Of a stretch of DNA of 64,000 nucleotides, positions 12,316 to 21,868 are shown in pieces. The position numbers were made by a program, and so were the translations under genes. The notes beneath the pieces were generated by a model. That model had not been told where the DNA came from and did no database searches. It saw only the letters and a program-made list of their open reading frames with translations. The DNA is from Phialemonium atrogriseum (taxonomy: Eukaryota; Ascomycota; Sordariomycetes; Cephalothecales; Cephalothecaceae): contig NW_026848149.1 of assembly GCF_030411735.1 (NCBI RefSeq), forward strand, positions 129,323-193,322, given 5' to 3'. Within the stretch, counting starts at the first letter, position 1, and each line of letters starts with the position of its first letter.

Positions 12316-15300
12316 ATGTCTACGAAAACCTTGCTGAAGGCGGTGGGGGAGGCTATACGTCAGTCGAAATTCGACGATGCCATCCAAAAGGCCAACGAAG
12401 TCCTGGGGCGAGACCCGAAAAGTTATCAAGCGTAAGACAGCCGCCCCATATGTATACATAATGATTTGTTAACTGACCTAGGTAGTCTCATATTTTTGGC
12501 ATTTTCCCTGGACAAGAAGAATCAGCTCGAAGAGGCTGAGAGCACATACTTGGCAGCCGCGAATACCAAGCCGACAGACTCTCAAGCCTGGCAGGGCTTG
12601 GTCAAGCTGTACCCAAATCTGCGCCCCAGGAAGCTGCGTGAGTACCAGCACGCTGCTCTTAAGCTGGCAGAAATCTACCGTGATGCGGACGAGATGTACA
12701 GGTGTCAAGACGTGATTGACAAGTTCATCGATTTCGCCCGGACTCATGGTGATCGCCAGCAGTATGTCGAGGCTCTTGATCTCATCTTGCCAGGAAGCCC
12801 AATTTATCCGGCTCTTGAAGGCCGAGTTCCTCATCCATCCAAGACATATGAGATCGTCGCCCAGATAACAGAGACGGATGAGAAGAAACGCATCAACACA
12901 CTGATTGGAGAGCGGCGGACGAGGATAGGTGCGAGAGTCAACGAAGTAACCCTTGAGGTTAAGCGCGAGGTCTTCGGCCAAAGCAGGCTGGGATATATCT
13001 ACCGACAGCTTATCGACTGGTCAACGGATGACGATGTTCGTCGTGTTTACGAGGAGAAGCTGCTTCAATACTGCTACGAGCGTCTTCTTGCCTTCCCGCC
13101 TGGAGATGAGAAAGCACGAGAGCTCGAGACGGTACTGAAGCTTGCGAAAGACATGGTTATTATTAAGCACCCCTTCAAAATCGCATGGGACATCGCCATC
13201 GACTGGAAGGATCAGAAGGAGATCAAAGACTGGGATGTGGGAGTGCTAAGGGAATACTGCACCTTCTTCCCAGATAGTGACCTTACTAGGGTACTTCTGG
13301 GCTTCCTCAGCAGTTTGGTGTCGCCTTTTCCTAAGGTGGAGGAGGATACTAGTGCATCTACTTCCCCTGGCGATCAGGAGGATGAGAGCGAGGACGACGA
13401 GGATGGAGGCGTGCCAACTGCCTATGTACCCACGACAGAGGAGGACCGTTTGCTGATAATGACCGAGGGCATCAGTTCAGCGAACTCGCTCTTTGCATAT
13501 CGGCTGATGGGCGAGTACTACCAGTATCTCGAGGAGCATGAGAGTAACGCGGAGCTGATGCGGAAGGCAAAGGAGCACCTCCGGGGCGAACAGAAGAAAA
13601 CAGGACTGCCGTTTCGACATACGTCTGACGTGTTTTCTCTGTACCTGGGTACGGCACTTGTCTTCTACCAAACTCCACGGCACCACCAGGAGGCCAAAAG
13701 TCTTTTTGACGACGTGCTTGCCAACGATCCCTTTTCCACACCTGCCCTTATTGGGGTCGGGTTGATATGGGAAGAGGAAGAAGAGTATGACCAAGCAATC
13801 GACTTTCTCGAGCGAGCAATTGGCCGTGATGCATCGAATCTGCGGGTCAGGGCCGAAGCAGCATGGGTGAAGGCCTTGAAGGGGGATTATGCGAAGGGCA
13901 AGGCAGAGCTTGAGGCTTGCATCCCCCTGATTGTCGAGAAGGGCCAACCTGCGAAGGAACTCCTCGCGCAGACACAGTACCGACTTGGATCCTGTATTTG
14001 GAACCTCGACACGTCCAAATCGGCGAGGAGAAACCGGGGAGGCGCTTACGCACTTTTCTTGGATGCTCTCAAGAACAACCTCAACTACGCACCCGCGTAC
14101 TCGATCCTTGGCGTGTACTACGCCGACTACGCGAAAGACAAGAAGCGAGCGAGGAAGTGCTTTCAAAAGGCTATCGAGCTGTCCTCGTCAGAGGTCGTAG
14201 CGGCGGAGCGACTTGCCAGGATCTTTGCCGACGATGGCGATTGGGATCGTGTTGAACTGGTTGCCCAGAGGGTAGTCGACTCTGGGAAGGTGAAGCCGCC
14301 TCCTGGGTCCAAGAGGAAGGGGATCAGCTGGCCGTTTGCGGCGCTGGGTGTTGCCGAGCTGAACAAGCAAGATTATCACAAGGCAATCGTCTCTTTCCAG
14401 TCTGCCCTAAGACTAGCCCCCGACGACTATCACTCGTGGGTTGGACTGGGCGAAAGCTATTACCGCTCTGGGCGATACGTTGCCGCAACAAAAGCAACCG
14501 TCAACGCACAGAAGCTGGAAGAGGCGCCCGGGGCGCACATTACTGGCGACACGTGGTTTACCAAGTTCTTGCTCGCTAACATCAAGCGCGAACTCGGCGG
14601 CTTTGACGAGGCTATCGGACTCTATCGCGAGGTCATCGACGTTCGACCCCAGGAAGAGGGAGTCATTATCGCACTCATGCAAGCCTCGGTGGAAAACGCG
14701 TTCGATTGTCTGGACAAGGGCTTCTTGGGGAAGTCGATCAAGCTTGCGGGCGAAACGCTCGCCTCTGCGGTACAAGCGCCTCGGAGTGTTGTGGAAACGT
14801 TCAACTTTTGGAGAGCCGTGGCAGACTCTTGCTCTATATTCTCTTGTATCCAGAGCCACGTCGGCGACTTCCCAGAAGTAACAGTGCGACAGCTCCTTGG
14901 CGATGATGACGCGATCCCGGAATATCAGGTGCTGGAGGAAGTGGACGGAGTCGGGAACAACGTTATTTTCGCCAAGGGCATCTTCCCAGCCGACGAGAAG
15001 ATCGGAGTTGATCTAACAAGGTGTCTCCATGCCTCGATCCTCTCTCACAAGCGTGCCCTCCATGTTTCGGCGAGTGATGCGCATGCCCACGCGGTGGCGT
15101 ACTACAACCTGGGTTGGGCTGAGCACATGGCGCACACCTGCCTCCCTGAATCCATGAGGAATAAATCGAGCAGGTACCTCAAAGCTGCCATCATGTGCTT
15201 CAAGCGGGCTATTGAGCTCGAAGCGGGCAATTCCGAGTTCTGGAATGCGCTTGGAGTGGCGACAAGCGGAGTGAACTCGGCAGTCTCGCAACACGCATTT

Positions 15301-16638
15301 GTGCGGAGTCTGTACTTGAACGAAAGGAGCGCACAAGCATGGACGAATCTCGGAACTCTGGCATTGCTCGAGAACGATCTCAGCCTTGCCAACGAAGCCT
15401 TTACCAAGGCACAGTCCACCGATCCTGACTACGCCCATGCTTGGCTCGGGCAAGGCCTCGTCGCTCTTTTATACGGCGACCCTCGAGAAGCGCGCGGGCT
15501 CTTTACGCACGCGATGGACATTTCAGACTCTTCCTCTATTCTAACCAGGAGACTGTACTCGGTGTCCTTATTCGACCACATCATAACCGCCCCTCCAAAC
15601 TTGCCCATCACCTCTCTCATCCAACCCATCTTCGCGCTAAGCCAGCTCCAGGGCCTGAAGCCGCAGGATCTAGCTTACGGCCACCTCGCCACCCTCTTCA
15701 GGGAACGGACGCACGACAATGATCTCGCTGTCGCAACTCTCGAAGGCATTTGCGCCGCCGTCGAAGCCGAGTATGAGGCAGCAGAGTCTGCACAAGCCTT
15801 AAAACGCTTCTCCCTCGCAAAGGCCGATCTTGCGCGTTCTTACCTGGCATCTGGTTCATATTCGCAAGCAATAGAAGCCGGCGAGCTGGCACTCCAGCTC
15901 AGCAGCGATGACTCGGAGAGCAAACTCAGCGCCGATGAGCGAAGGAAGGCTCGGCTGAGCGCACACCTCACGGTAGGCCTGGCAAACTATTACAATGACC
16001 ATGTCGACGAAGCCGTTGCGTGTTTTGAGGGCGCCCTTGAGGAATCCGACGGGAATCCTGACGCCGTTTGTGTCCTTGCTCAAGTTCTTTGGGCAACTGG
16101 GAGCGGAGAGTCACGAGACAGGGCTAGAGAGGTGCTGTTCGAGGCCATTGAGAAGACCCCCGAACACGTGCAATCCGTGTTGTTGCTCGGGGTAATCGCA
16201 CTGCTGGACGGCGACGACGAGAGCCTCGAGGCAGTGGTGGCCGAATTGGAAGTCTTGAGGGCGAGTGACAAGAGTGTCACGCTAACAGAACACGGCCAGA
16301 TCGGCGAGGTGCTGAGGGCCATTGTTTCGGTGGGAGAGAATGGCTCCGAGGAGGATGTGCTTGGGCATATACAGACGGATGTCATGCTGCATCCGTTCCT
16401 GCCGCATGGATGGACCGAGATCGCGGCCGTTGGTGACGGGGATGAGGCGGAGTCGGCAGCCGAGATGGCCCTCCGAGTCGCACGGAAGGCGGTTCCTCCG
16501 CGCGGGGATCTGAGCGCGGAGGAACTCGCGGTGGCGTATGCCGACACGGGTAGAGCTGCAGATGGGCAGGTGGCGATCATGGTTGCGCCGTGGGCTGTGG
16601 AAGGGTGGCTGGCGTTAGGTGATGCTGTGGCGGCGTGA
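12316..16638 (+). CDS. ski3: Ski complex TPR subunit Ski3
   Basis: Exon 1 is 12316-12431 and exon 2 is 12486-16638, giving 1422 residues, the usual size of Ski3/TTC37. Exon 1 supplies the conserved start MSTKTLLKAVGEAIRQSKF followed by the first TPR. Tetratricopeptide repeats run through most of the protein (for example ALFLDALKNNLNYAPAYSIL, AIVSFQSALRLAPDDYHSW and ANEAFTKAQSTDPDYAHAW). An acidic disordered insert (EDESEDDEDGG) lies near residue 355. Ski3 is the scaffold holding the helicase Ski2 and Ski8, and it feeds RNA to the cytoplasmic exosome for 3'-5' mRNA decay. The intron ends in two closely spaced AG sites; only the second keeps the frame open. It converges on Rmi1 with 162 bp between stop codons. 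Confidence 0.93.
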
Positions 16639-16800
16639 AAGGTCCGGATTCGAAATAGGATTTGATGTCCTTGAAGTCCATCAATGCAAGCCATAGCGTG
16701 TTGTTGATCGTAGATGTCTGAGGAGCCGGAGAAAATGAAAACGTAAAACAAATCAAGGGGTATCAATGCTGTCCCAAGTCCATCATCCGTCTACCAGGCT

Positions 16801-17568
16801 TCACTCCGGCCCATTGGCCAGGGCCGCCTCCCTTAACCGAGCAAGACGACCTTCGAGCCAGGGCTTCTGCCATGCATCCACCTTGCCGCCCAAAACGGTA
16901 CAGGTCGACGGTTCCAGCATGACGACCCCCCGAGCAAGAGTAGCCCCTCTCTTGAGAAGTATCTTCTCCCCGATATTCGTCGTGCCCACGCCGATCCTCC
17001 CGACCCGCTTGAGCTCCAGCGCAAACACCTTCTGGCCCCTAGCATCCTGCAAGACAAGCTTGTGCGTCGCATTCCTCGCACCACCAGCGCCGGGCTCCGC
17101 CGCCACAGGCCCGGAACCCGGGCCCCGCCCCTGCCCCTGCCGGTCGTTTCCCTCCTCCCCCTCCCCCTGCTCGCCCTCGCCGTCACCCCCAACAGGCAGC
17201 CGCACGACCCGCCGCCCCCGGGTGCCCTCGCCGCGCTCGATGGCCTCGAGCTCCTCGACCTGCTCCCAGCGGCTGCGGGAGACGTCCTCGAGGTCGAGAA
17301 CCTGGACGACCACGGCGCGGGGTAGGACGACTGCGACCGCCGCGGCGGTGGCGGCGGGCGGGAGGCTGTGCGAGGTGGCGTAGGAGGCGTCCAGGAGGCC
17401 TGGGGTCGTCAGGTCTGAGGCTAGGAGGCGGGCGCGGGCGGTGGCGACGAGGGAGGCGAGTGGGGGAGGGGGGTTGCGGGCTGCGATTAGGGAGGCGAGC
17501 CAGGTTGGGGAGGGGAGGGGGAGGTCTTGGGCTTGGAGGGAGGTGAGGAGTTGGGTTGGGAGGTCCAT
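16801..17568 (-). CDS. rmi1: RecQ-mediated genome instability protein 1 (Rmi1), OB-fold subunit
   Basis: A single exon encodes 255 residues. The N-terminal helical part (LLTSLQAQDLPLPSPTWL) and the OB-fold region (KLVLQDARGQKVFALELKRV, GTTNIGEKILLKRGATLARGVVMLEP) match the RMI1 N-terminal domain. Rmi1 binds Sgs1/BLM and topoisomerase III and stimulates dissolution of double Holliday junctions in the nucleus. An insert rich in Gly, Glu and Gln (about residues 125-165) splits the domain, as is common in fungal members. The C-terminal second OB fold of animal RMI1 is absent, as expected for fungi. The 3' end faces Ski3, and Vps51 is divergent upstream. Confidence is good; the low-complexity insert could also be misread sequence. 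Confidence 0.85.
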   Translation of the reverse strand: MDLPTQLLTSLQAQDLPLPSPTWLASLIAARNPPPPLASLVATARARLLASDLTTPGLLDASYATSHSLPPAATAAAVAVVLPRAVVVQVLDLEDVSRSRWEQVEELEAIERGEGTRGRRVVRLPVGGDGEGEQGEGEEGNDRQGQGRGPGSGPVAAEPGAGGARNATHKLVLQDARGQKVFALELKRVGRIGVGTTNIGEKILLKRGATLARGVVMLEPSTCTVLGGKVDAWQKPWLEGRLARLREAALANGPE

Positions 17569-18266
17569 GGTTGTTGGGTGGTGGCCTGGCCTTTTGGGTG
17601 GTGTGTTTGGAAAGGGGTATGGAAAGTATGTTGCTGCTTGGAACCGTTTATATCTAACCCCGGGACGACTCTATACGGCGTAAATAGGCGCCGATAGCGA
17701 GGACTTTGTTGGACGTTTAAGAAGCTGGGGTGAGGGTCCAGACTCTCATTGGCTCGCTCGCTCTCACAGTTGTGCTCTCTGCTGGCCGTCGACTAACATT
17801 GAAGGTTGAAAACGCAAAATACGATAAACCCGCCGATTTGACCCGAGAGCAGAAGATTATTTTGTCGGACTTTGCATCCTCTTGAAGCCCTAATTGACTC
17901 ACGTCTTTCTCGATTCTTTATCTCAAGATTCTATCGAGTGGTTGGAAAGATATCTTGATGTCAAGTTTGGGTTCTAATTACTCTAATTATGCAAGCAGTG
18001 GGACCTTGCCTCTCAATTGGCTGCTCGGAGCCCCTGCACGGCCACTAAATTTAGCTATGTCCCAAGCTGCCGGGACCTCCTTGACAACAGCGCGCCTCGT
18101 CAGCTAACCTCCAACCTCCAGCCTTGTCCATCGATATCTTGTCACAGCTTGCGACCCTCGCATAGGCAGTTGAAAGAAACGCAACTCGGTTGGTTGACGT
18201 CGTCTACATACCCGAAATAGCATCCCCGCCTAGACCACACCCATCCGCCCACGGACGCATACCACC
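17569..18266. promoter_or_regulatory. Divergent promoter region of Rmi1 and Vps51
   Basis: About 700 bp lie between the two start codons. Nothing coding was seen. The half near Vps51 is C-rich, as in a leader. No specific site was recognised. Confidence 0.5.
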
Positions 18267-19175
18267 ATGTCCACCATCGCCTCGCCGCGCGACCCCTCGG
18301 CGCCCTTCCCGCGACGCATGAACTCTTCTCAGACAGTGACGACGCCGACCTCCTCCTCGCGGCCCAGCCTCGACGCCCCTCTCTCGGCAGCCGGATCGCC
18401 CAACGCCGGAACCCCAACGGCAGGCAAGCGAAACAACCGCGCCGCCCTACGCGAGTACTACAACATCCGCAAGACCAGCCCGGCCCCAACACCACCGACC
18501 CTCGAAGTAACCGACTACCCCCCGGACCCCAACAACAACGGCGGTGGCGGCGACGGATCCCCACCCTCGCCCCTCCCGTCAGAGCTGGACAGGCCCGGGC
18601 TCGACGCGCCCGCGTTCGCGGCGCGGGCGCTGGGGACGGGCGGGCTGGCCGAGGTGCTGGCGCTGCAGGCGCGGGTGCTGGGGGAGATGCGGGCGCTGGG
18701 GGCGGAGCGCAAGGCGCTCGTCTACGACAACTACAGCCGCCTGATCAGCGCGACCGAGACGATACGCCGCATGCGCGCCGGCATGGATCCGCTGGACCCC
18801 GTGGCCGCCACGCTGGACCCCGCGGTGGCGAGGGTGTGCGAGCTTGCCAGCGGGGCGAGGGGGTTGGTTAGGGGGGGGCAGGGGCAGGGGGAGGGGGCCG
18901 ACGGGGAGGAGGAGGAGGAGAGGTGGAGGAGGAGGAGGCGGACTAGGGAGTTGGCGGTTGAGGTGTTGGGGGTGCCGGAGAGGTTGCGGGGGTTGGTTGC
19001 GGAGGGGAGGGTGGAGGAGGCGAGGAGGGAGTGGGAGATGCCGAGAAGGTTGCTGGAGACGTGGAAAGAGAAGGGATTTGGGGGTGAGGATGTGGATGTG
19101 TGTATAAGAGAAGGGGATGCGGCTCTCAGGGGGGATGAGGCTTTCAGGGATGACGAGGGAGATAGTACGGAATAA
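18267..19175 (+). CDS. vps51: Vps51 subunit of the GARP vesicle-tethering complex
   Basis: One exon encodes 302 residues. The Vps51/Vps67 domain is recognisable: LREYYNIRK at the start, then GLAEVLALQARVLGEMRAL and LVYDNYSRLISATETIRRMR, a coiled segment shared with Exo84/COG subunits. GARP (Vps51-54) tethers endosome-derived vesicles at the trans-Golgi; Vps51 binds the SNARE Tlg1. The first ~65 residues are Ser/Thr/Pro-rich and disordered. The second half is an extremely purine-rich tract on the coding strand (many AGG/GAG codons), giving an Arg/Glu-rich helical tail. The length fits fungal Vps51. It converges on NIF3 with 187 bp between stop codons. Confidence 0.88.
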   Translation: MSTIASPRDPSAPFPRRMNSSQTVTTPTSSSRPSLDAPLSAAGSPNAGTPTAGKRNNRAALREYYNIRKTSPAPTPPTLEVTDYPPDPNNNGGGGDGSPPSPLPSELDRPGLDAPAFAARALGTGGLAEVLALQARVLGEMRALGAERKALVYDNYSRLISATETIRRMRAGMDPLDPVAATLDPAVARVCELASGARGLVRGGQGQGEGADGEEEEERWRRRRRTRELAVEVLGVPERLRGLVAEGRVEEARREWEMPRRLLETWKEKGFGGEDVDVCIREGDAALRGDEAFRDDEGDSTE

Positions 19176-19362
19176 TTGCTGGCCTAGGAGGAAGAGGTCG
19201 GGTGTTATGAGCAAAGCCTGGGGACCGAGACTCACACACCAATATACCCATATTATTTTCACGCCGAGACGGAATTTGGCAGTCTAGAGATGGGCCGCCC
19301 ATATTATCTTGCCTATTGGTCTGACCTGTCCACTGTACTAAATCCCTGATACCTACGCATGG

Positions 19363-20475
19363 TCAAATGGCAAGGTCACGGACATCCCAGATCTCGAACG
19401 GGTCCTCGTCCTCCTCACTGACCAGTACCTCCGCCGCCTGGATATCCCTCCTCAGCAATTCCTGTAGCTGTGGCTGCAGCCGGTCCCGCAGGAACTTCCT
19501 CTCAGAATTACTGTGAAAGACAGTGATGACGCACTTCCCCTCCATCGTCGCCTTGAGGGCATTATGGTGGGTCATCTCCCCGGTCACCAGCAAGTCCGCT
19601 GGGCTATTCTTGAGGACGTCATAGCCAGAGCCGGCACAGACAGCCACCGACCTCACCGGGTTCATCTGCTGCCCGACCGTCTTTGGCCGGGCCACCATCA
19701 AATACCGCATTCCGAGTCCCTCCGAATACGCCTTGACGATTTCGCTGAGGGAGACCGGACGGGCGAGCTCGACCAGCCTACCGTAGCCTGCACCCTCGAA
19801 ACCCTGGGGTAGGGGGCTGGTGATGGATTGTACAACCGATCGCCGGGCCACATCGAAACGGCCGTTTAGCATGTCTGCTAGCCAGTCATTCATGCCTCCT
19901 GGAGCGGCATCCACGGCCGTGTGGGGGCAGTAGACAGCGATGTTGTGTTGGGCCAACTGGAGGAGGATCCTCTGGTGGGGATCACTGAGGCCAACAGCCT
20001 TCATGGGTCTGAAGATGAAAGGGTCTGGGCAACGAGTCAGCGGTGGTCGTGGAAGGGAAGGGGTGTGAACAGCATTGTGTTGAGTGCATACGGTAGCTGA
20101 CAATGACAGAGGCCTTCCTTCGAATGGCTTCTTCTGCCACTTTGATTGTTAGGTCATTGGTGACAAGCACTGTGGGTTGTTCAGGCTCCTGTGGACGGTT
20201 GATATTCTCCAGGAGAAGTCCGACATTATCCCATGATCGGTCGGCTAGTTCTTCGGGGTAGCTATAGCTTGTCAGTTAGTATCATATATTGTACATATAC
20301 GTGAGTGTCTTCGTGTGTAGATGCATTTGAGGTAGAACCGAGTAAAGTATAGGTGGTTTGGCACGGCATTGCTGATGAATAAGGTGCCTTGCCGCGCATG
20401 TGAGGCTTACAGTGATCTCATTGCACTAACGACTTTGCCAGTAAAAGCTGGGCTCTCAAGAGGAGGTTGGGCCAT
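19363..20475 (-). CDS. nif3: NIF3/DUF34 family protein (NGG1-interacting factor 3)
   Basis: Three exons (20475-20411, 20267-20092, 20024-19363; introns 143 and 67 bp) encode 300 residues from MAQPPLESPAF. Family motifs are intact: LADRSWDNVGLL, the metal-site region SYHPFIFRPMK, GEMTHHNALKA and FHSNSER. NIF3 proteins are conserved dinuclear-metal proteins of uncertain activity, often linked to GTP cyclohydrolase or metal-chaperone roles; yeast Nif3 has been detected in mitochondria. An in-frame upstream ATG at 20649 would add 58 residues with a basic, Ser/Arg-rich character like a mitochondrial presequence, so two start sites are possible. The gene is divergent from a BolA gene. Family call is firm; function is not known. 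Confidence 0.9.
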
Positions 20476-20930
20476 AGCTGTGGTAATATGCCTTTGCTGT
20501 CGCTGGTGCTGGCGACGTGAGTGGGAGGAGCAAAGTGGACGGGATAAGGTGCGTGATCCAACAGTCCTGGGCAGTAAGGATGTCACAAGGTCTGACTTTT
20601 GGGAATATCTCAAGGCCTTGGCTAAGTTGGAGACTAGGTGCTCGAGCATTAGATGGAGATGATAGACAATGTGAGTACTCGAGCTACAGTATCTTCATTT
20701 CAAGTGGCAGGTTCTAGGGACCACCAATACAGAAGATCCATTGTGACCAGCCATGGAGCTCCGCCAGCTGTTGCTACAGTGGGCCGTGCGCGTTGCGCCA
20801 GCATCATTTGCTGACAAAAGCACACACCATCAGAGGACCCCACCGATCATCGGCTGCGGTAGCTTCAGGATTACCCCCCCATCGCGCACCTTCCATTTTG
20901 CTCGGTCGATTTGCGACGACAACCACAACC
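20476..20930. promoter_or_regulatory. Divergent promoter between NIF3 and the BolA gene
   Basis: The main start codons are 455 bp apart. If the upstream NIF3 ATG at 20649 is used, the promoter space shrinks to about 280 bp. The part next to BolA is C/A-rich with ACAACCACAACC just before its ATG, a favourable start context. Confidence 0.5.
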
Positions 20931-21369
20931 ATGGCACAGACATCAATAACAGAGGAGTCTCTAAAGTCTGCGCTCACAGAGCGCCTAAAGGCGACCCACG
21001 TTGAGGTCACAGACATGTCTGGTTCGTCCCTTTTCCCCTCCACGACGTCATCATCATCCCGCCTTCCCTGCCCCGCGACATCGCGATCACCAACCCGGTT
21101 ATCTAACATCCTCCCCCTCCCCAACAGGTGGCTGCGGCCAATCCTTCACGACGCTAATCGTGTCGCCCGACTTCGCCGGCAAGAACAGCCTCAAGCGACA
21201 CCGGCTAGTCAACGGGGCGCTGAAGGAGGAGATCGCGCTGATCCACGCCTGGAGCGCAAAGTGCCAGACACCCGAGGAGTGGGAGAGAGAGAAGGCCGCG
21301 ACGGGGGGCAACGACGGCCCGCCGCTCGACGGGACGGTTGGGGGGAAGGTCGACGGCGTTGATGCCTGA
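20931..21369 (+). CDS. bol2: BolA-family protein, Fra2/BOLA2 type
   Basis: Two exons (20931-21021 and 21128-21369, intron 106 bp) encode 110 residues. The BolA fold is clear: SLKSALTERLKATHVEVTDMS, then GGCGQSFTTLIVSPDFAG, then LKRHRLVNGALKEEI. Cys33 and His55 are the residues that BOLA2/Fra2 uses with a monothiol glutaredoxin to hold a [2Fe-2S] cluster. That complex passes iron status to the iron regulon and serves cytosolic Fe-S trafficking. The C-terminus has a short Gly-rich tail beyond the domain. The donor site GTTCGT is weaker than its neighbours, but the join restores the conserved GGCG exactly. Cytosolic location is inferred because no presequence follows an ATG. Confidence 0.9.
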
Positions 21370-21868
21370 CTTGGCTGGGATTTGGGGAATGATGGCCGAG
21401 GTGGCGCCGTTACACTGGGAAGGCCGCGGGAATATCCTCGGTCTTTAAAGAGCTATAGGGAGACCGGGCGAAGTATGCGTCGCGGTTTGGGATGCTGCCT
21501 ATAATTGGGCGGGTTGTGGCAATTGGATTTGTCCCAGATGAGCAGGCTTGGCTAGGAGAAAGGTCATGCCAATGTTGGAACAAGGAGCCCAATACAAGGT
21601 AGCATCAGTACAAGCTTCCAGATTATCTTCATGACCGGGAGCTTCTCACAGCGAGCCGCCCTATCGGCGATGGGTATCAGCTAACGCAAGCCCATCGTCA
21701 CCTTGCGGTAAAACTAACAAAGCCCTCTGACCAGCCTGGCCAGCCCCGAAGCTCCATGAGTACGAAAGCAAATCCCCCTAATGAAATATACACACAATAC
21801 CCCTGACCATACTTGCCGTACCCGCAAACCGCAAACTCATACGGCTCCCAAACCAAACGCAGCCAGAT
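21370..21868. other. Convergent 3' intergenic region, BolA and Reb1-like genes
   Basis: About 500 bp between two stop codons. It carries the 3' UTRs. No coding or RNA gene was seen. Confidence 0.55.
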
